This document shows, piece after piece, positions 61,140 to 64,000 of a DNA stretch of 64,000 nt (its first letter is position 1; each line of letters starts with the position of its first letter). Source of the DNA: Nitrospinaceae bacterium (GTDB lineage Bacteria > Nitrospinota > Nitrospinia > Nitrospinales > Nitrospinaceae); NCBI GenBank assembly GCA_028278405.1, contig JANQEK010000014.1:29033-93032 (forward strand), written 5' to 3'. Position numbers and translations under genes: made by a program. The notes beneath the pieces are model-generated. The model saw only the letters and a program-made list of their open reading frames with translations, had not been told where the DNA came from and ran no database searches.

Positions 61140-61232
61140 GCCTCGTAAGTTCGATCTAACCTATTAACGATTATTTCCAAAGTTTTCCTCGCATTTGTCA
61201 AAATTGAAGCCTTCCCGCGAGTCGAAATTTCC

Positions 61233-63311
61233 ATGAATCAAACGAAAGCTCCTCTTCCAACAGGAAATCCCAATCCATCCATAGTGCAGATGGAATGTGA
61301 AAACCAATGGTATTCCTCTGTTTTTGAATTTTTGAAATCTATTGAGATCAATCAGCCTGAAAATTTTCAGGATGTTTCACTCAATTCTATATTTGAGAAG
61401 ACCTATCATCATCTGAATCAAATTCTACGCTTTCGGAACGCCGCATTTTACCGCTCCAAAGATGGGGGAAATGTTTTCTCTCTGGAATATTGGCAGCCTG
61501 TTTCCCGGGAGCCGCTGTTTCGACGCCAGATTGCTTCCCTGATCAAAAATCGAGAATTTTCCTGGTGTCGGGAACCGGACCGCTCATACATTTATTACGA
61601 CGACGAAACAAACTCTTCGCTGGTTTTGCAGGGCATCGCGACACACAACAATTGTTTTGGTGTATTCGCGGGGATGTATGAGGAAAATCTTCTCCCGAGC
61701 AGATCTCATGAAACACTGAACCAGTTGTCGACGGTTTTGCAAAACCTGGCTCAGGTGCTGGAGGGGGTTTACAGCAGGTTCTCTTCAAGTAATGGCGTGG
61801 TCGATTCAACGATGACAGCCCCATTTTCAGGAGCCTCAAATCAGAACGGTTTTTTCCCTGGAGGAAACGTTTATGGACCTCATGCGTCAGGGATGGATAG
61901 CAGGAAACCTCTCCACGATTTTGTGACGGATCTCCCAAACCGTGCTTTGGTAGAAGACCGGCTGACCATGGCGATGGCTCATGCCCGTTACAGTGGCGAG
62001 AAAGTCGCAGTTTTGATTTTGGACATCGATAATTTTAAGAGAGTGAATGATTTTATGGGAATCACGGCAGGTGATAAATTGCTTAAAAACCTGTCTCAAC
62101 GCATCCGGAATTGTCTTAGAGAGGAGGACACCCTGGGTCGGCAGGGAGGCGACGAGTTCATCGTGTTGCTTCCTGACATCCACCTGATTCAGGATATCGA
62201 ATTCCGCGTTCAAAAAATTATGGATGGGATTCGCGGTTCCTTCCGATTCGAGGAGCAGGAGATTCATGCCAGCTGCAGTGTGGGGATTGCCGTTTATCCC
62301 GATGATGCAGAAGATATCGCCGGGTTGGTTCAAAAAGCAAAGGCCGCCATGTGCCAGGCCAAGGAAGAGGGCAAGGACCGGTATCAGTTTTTTAAACCTT
62401 TTATGCTTTCCAAGGGTTACCGGCAAATGAGTTTGGAGAATTCCCTCGGCAAGGCTCTCGACCAGAAAGAGTTTCAGTTGTATTTTCAACCAAAGATGTC
62501 TATTCAAACGGGTAAGGTGGAAGGTATGGAAGCCCTCCTGAGGTGGCATCATCCTGAGGGAGGGGTGATTTATCCTTCAGAATTTGTCCCGGTGGCCGAG
62601 GAGATTGGATTGATTCAACAGATCGGTGAGTGGGTTCTTCTCAATGCCTGTCAGCAGATCAAAGCCTGGAAACGGGCAGGTTTTCCTCCGATCAGCATTG
62701 CGGTAAATCTTTCCGGCTACCAGGTGAATCAACCCTATTGGATCCCCAAAGTTCAATCCATTCTGGACCGAACCGGGATCGATCCGACATCCCTGGAAAT
62801 GGAGATTACTGAAACGGTTTTGATGGACAATTCGGATGTGGCGTTGTCCAATTTACATCAATTGAATGAAATGGGGATTCGAATCTCGATCGACGATTTT
62901 GGTACCGGCTATTCGTCGCTCTCTTATCTGAAACGCTTTCCCATTCATGCGCTGAAAATCGACCAGTCCTTTGTTCGCGGTATCGGCAAGCGGAGCAACG
63001 GAACGGACGCAGTCATCACTCGGGCGATCGTGTCACTGGCACAGGCGCTGAATTTGAAAACTGTGGCGGAAGGAGTGGAGCAGGTTCAAGAGAAGACTTA
63101 TCTTGAATCCATTGGGTGTGACGATATGCAAGGGCATTTGTTCAGCAAGCCCTTGCCTGTCGAGCAGATCAATTATATGTTCACGCGGAGACTGAAAAAC
63201 CCAGTGCGCAATTACTGGGCGGAGGCCAACAAGCGATATAAAAAAAGCGACCGCAGGATTCCTGCTGCGGCCGCTCCAACAGATCTAATGCAGTTGTATT
63301 TTACAGATTAG
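61233..63311 (+). CDS. GGDEF-EAL protein (c-di-GMP synthase/phosphodiesterase)
   Basis: 692 residues. The N-terminal 220 residues are a GAF-like region without an obvious membrane span. The GGDEF domain (about 230-390) has intact G-G-D-E-F with R-E-E-D as the inhibitory I-site five residues upstream. The EAL domain (about 405-650) has E-A-L-L-R-W, the N in A-V-N-L-S, E in T-E-T, D-D-F-G-T-G-Y-S-S and the K in L-K-I-D-Q. Both catalytic sites look complete, so both making and breaking c-di-GMP are possible. Its end overlaps the ferredoxin gene by 11 bp. Confidence 0.95.
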   Translation: MNQTKAPLPTGNPNPSIVQMECENQWYSSVFEFLKSIEINQPENFQDVSLNSIFEKTYHHLNQILRFRNAAFYRSKDGGNVFSLEYWQPVSREPLFRRQIASLIKNREFSWCREPDRSYIYYDDETNSSLVLQGIATHNNCFGVFAGMYEENLLPSRSHETLNQLSTVLQNLAQVLEGVYSRFSSSNGVVDSTMTAPFSGASNQNGFFPGGNVYGPHASGMDSRKPLHDFVTDLPNRALVEDRLTMAMAHARYSGEKVAVLILDIDNFKRVNDFMGITAGDKLLKNLSQRIRNCLREEDTLGRQGGDEFIVLLPDIHLIQDIEFRVQKIMDGIRGSFRFEEQEIHASCSVGIAVYPDDAEDIAGLVQKAKAAMCQAKEEGKDRYQFFKPFMLSKGYRQMSLENSLGKALDQKEFQLYFQPKMSIQTGKVEGMEALLRWHHPEGGVIYPSEFVPVAEEIGLIQQIGEWVLLNACQQIKAWKRAGFPPISIAVNLSGYQVNQPYWIPKVQSILDRTGIDPTSLEMEITETVLMDNSDVALSNLHQLNEMGIRISIDDFGTGYSSLSYLKRFPIHALKIDQSFVRGIGKRSNGTDAVITRAIVSLAQALNLKTVAEGVEQVQEKTYLESIGCDDMQGHLFSKPLPVEQINYMFTRRLKNPVRNYWAEANKRYKKSDRRIPAAAAPTDLMQLYFTD

Positions 63312-63639
63312 CGTTCTTCCGATCCGGGTTCCTGAACAGAGAAGTTTCATTGGTCAGCTCATCCAACGACGGGAAATCCTGATCCGGATGGATTTTGTTG
63401 GCTTTAGCCAGTAGCTCCTCTTCCGATTCTTTCCGGTCTTCATCAGGGATACAACAGTCTACCGGACACACTTCCTGACAGGCTTCCTCTCCGTGAAATC
63501 CAACACATTCCGTACAGAGGTCGGGATCGATGTAATAGATGTCCACTCCACCCTTGGTGCCATCATCGATTGCCTCATTCGGGCACTCCGGTTCACAAAC
63601 ACCACAGTTAATACATTCCTCAGTGATAATTGTTGCCAT
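63301..63639 (-). CDS. Two-cluster 4Fe-4S ferredoxin, YfhL-like
   Basis: 112 residues. First cluster motif C-I-N-C-G-V-C-E-P-E-C-P; second C-T-E-C followed by eight residues and C-x3-C-P. The insert in the second motif is typical of the YfhL/FdxA-like class. The last 40 residues are a charged tail with a coiled pattern. A low-potential electron carrier. Ends within the GGDEF-EAL gene (convergent overlap). Confidence 0.92.
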   Translation of the reverse strand: MATIITEECINCGVCEPECPNEAIDDGTKGGVDIYYIDPDLCTECVGFHGEEACQEVCPVDCCIPDEDRKESEEELLAKANKIHPDQDFPSLDELTNETSLFRNPDRKNANL

Positions 63640-63874
63640 GAGCTCTATCCTTCTTTAAAAGTTAATCTAAATTTATTTCTATATAAAAGTAATAAATACT
63701 CGTTTGATGTTTGAGGGCGATATAATAACAAAACGACTTTTGAAATGACAATAAAAATCCCGATAATTCAAGAGTATGTAAACTAATCGCTTCCGGAGTT
63801 TATTTCAAGAAAAAACTAACAGTGGGTTGCCGCCGGGTTGAGACTGGGTCGCTCAATATAAGGGAAATTTCCCC

Positions 63875-63893
63875 AAAATCGGCCTTCAGGCCG
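63875..63893 (-). terminator. Intrinsic terminator of the initiator tRNA
   Basis: On the minus strand CGGCC-TGAA-GGCCG forms a perfect 5-bp stem, followed by ATTTT. It lies 28 nt past the CCA end of the initiator tRNA. Confidence 0.6.
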
Positions 63894-63920
63894 GAAAGAT
63901 ACTTAACCTGTTGAAATATT

Positions 63921-63997
<77 letters not shown>

Positions 63998-64000
63998 TCG

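Overview
The window is 64 kb of a bacterial chromosome, densely packed with genes on both strands. The organism is Gram-negative: there is an RND efflux pump with a periplasmic adaptor, a TonB protein with a TonB-dependent outer-membrane receptor, lipoprotein processing (lspA, lgt), and a surface-polysaccharide locus with a Wzx-like flippase. Lysine/peptidoglycan precursor synthesis through an LL-diaminopimelate aminotransferase (DapL), a rhodanese-free ThiI paired with its own cysteine desulfurase, GAF-PilB fusions and DUF1566 proteins point away from the classical gamma/beta-proteobacteria. They suggest a Nitrospinota- or Desulfobacterota-like lineage. That placement is an impression from protein style, not a computed result. 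No transposase, integrase, phage gene or CRISPR array was seen.

Layout. 0.1-4.2 kb: a GAF-GAF-PilB ATPase and an unusual receiver/coiled-coil/membrane/DUF1566 protein. 4.2-5.9 kb (minus): formyltransferase-like, DJ-1-like and rhodanese genes, divided from a pentapeptide-repeat gene by a 19-bp perfect palindrome. 6.7-11.1 kb: SPFH and bPH2 membrane proteins, a DUF6868-like small protein, tRNA-Pro(GGG), a cupin and a B12-binding radical SAM enzyme. 11.1-18.2 kb (minus): a 56-residue lipoprotein-like small protein, a three-gene RND efflux operon with an unknown membrane protein, a membrane-type J-domain protein and an unknown anchored protein. 18.4-22.0 kb (plus): tmk, ubiX, NifZ-like desulfurase, thiI; then folK and dapL on the minus strand.

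23.8-32.1 kb (minus) is a complete vitamin B12 uptake region. A cobalamin riboswitch with a downstream intrinsic terminator precedes btuF-btuD-btuC-cobQ. A second cobalamin riboswitch precedes a BtuB-type receptor, followed by a terminator hairpin, tonB and a cytochrome c. 32.2-34.2 kb has a serine esterase and a CCA/poly(A) polymerase. 34.3-47.5 kb is a surface-polysaccharide locus: heparinase II/III-like enzyme, GT4 glycosyltransferase, flippase, two unknown membrane proteins, methyltransferase, asparagine synthetase-like amidotransferase and a two-domain dehydrogenase.

47.5-49.8 kb (minus) encodes a MinD/ParA-like ATPase and an acidic membrane-anchored partner, preceded by a strongly structured, unclassified 100-nt element. 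50.3-57.4 kb (plus): site-2 protease, trpS, ileS, lspA, lgt and a dicarboxylate/glutamate-type symporter. 57.4-59.5 kb (minus): GIDE/EF-hand and LemA proteins and a small acidic protein. 59.6-63.3 kb (plus): HDOD protein, HspQ-like protein, small membrane protein and a GGDEF-EAL protein. The window ends with a ferredoxin and an initiator tRNA, both on the minus strand.
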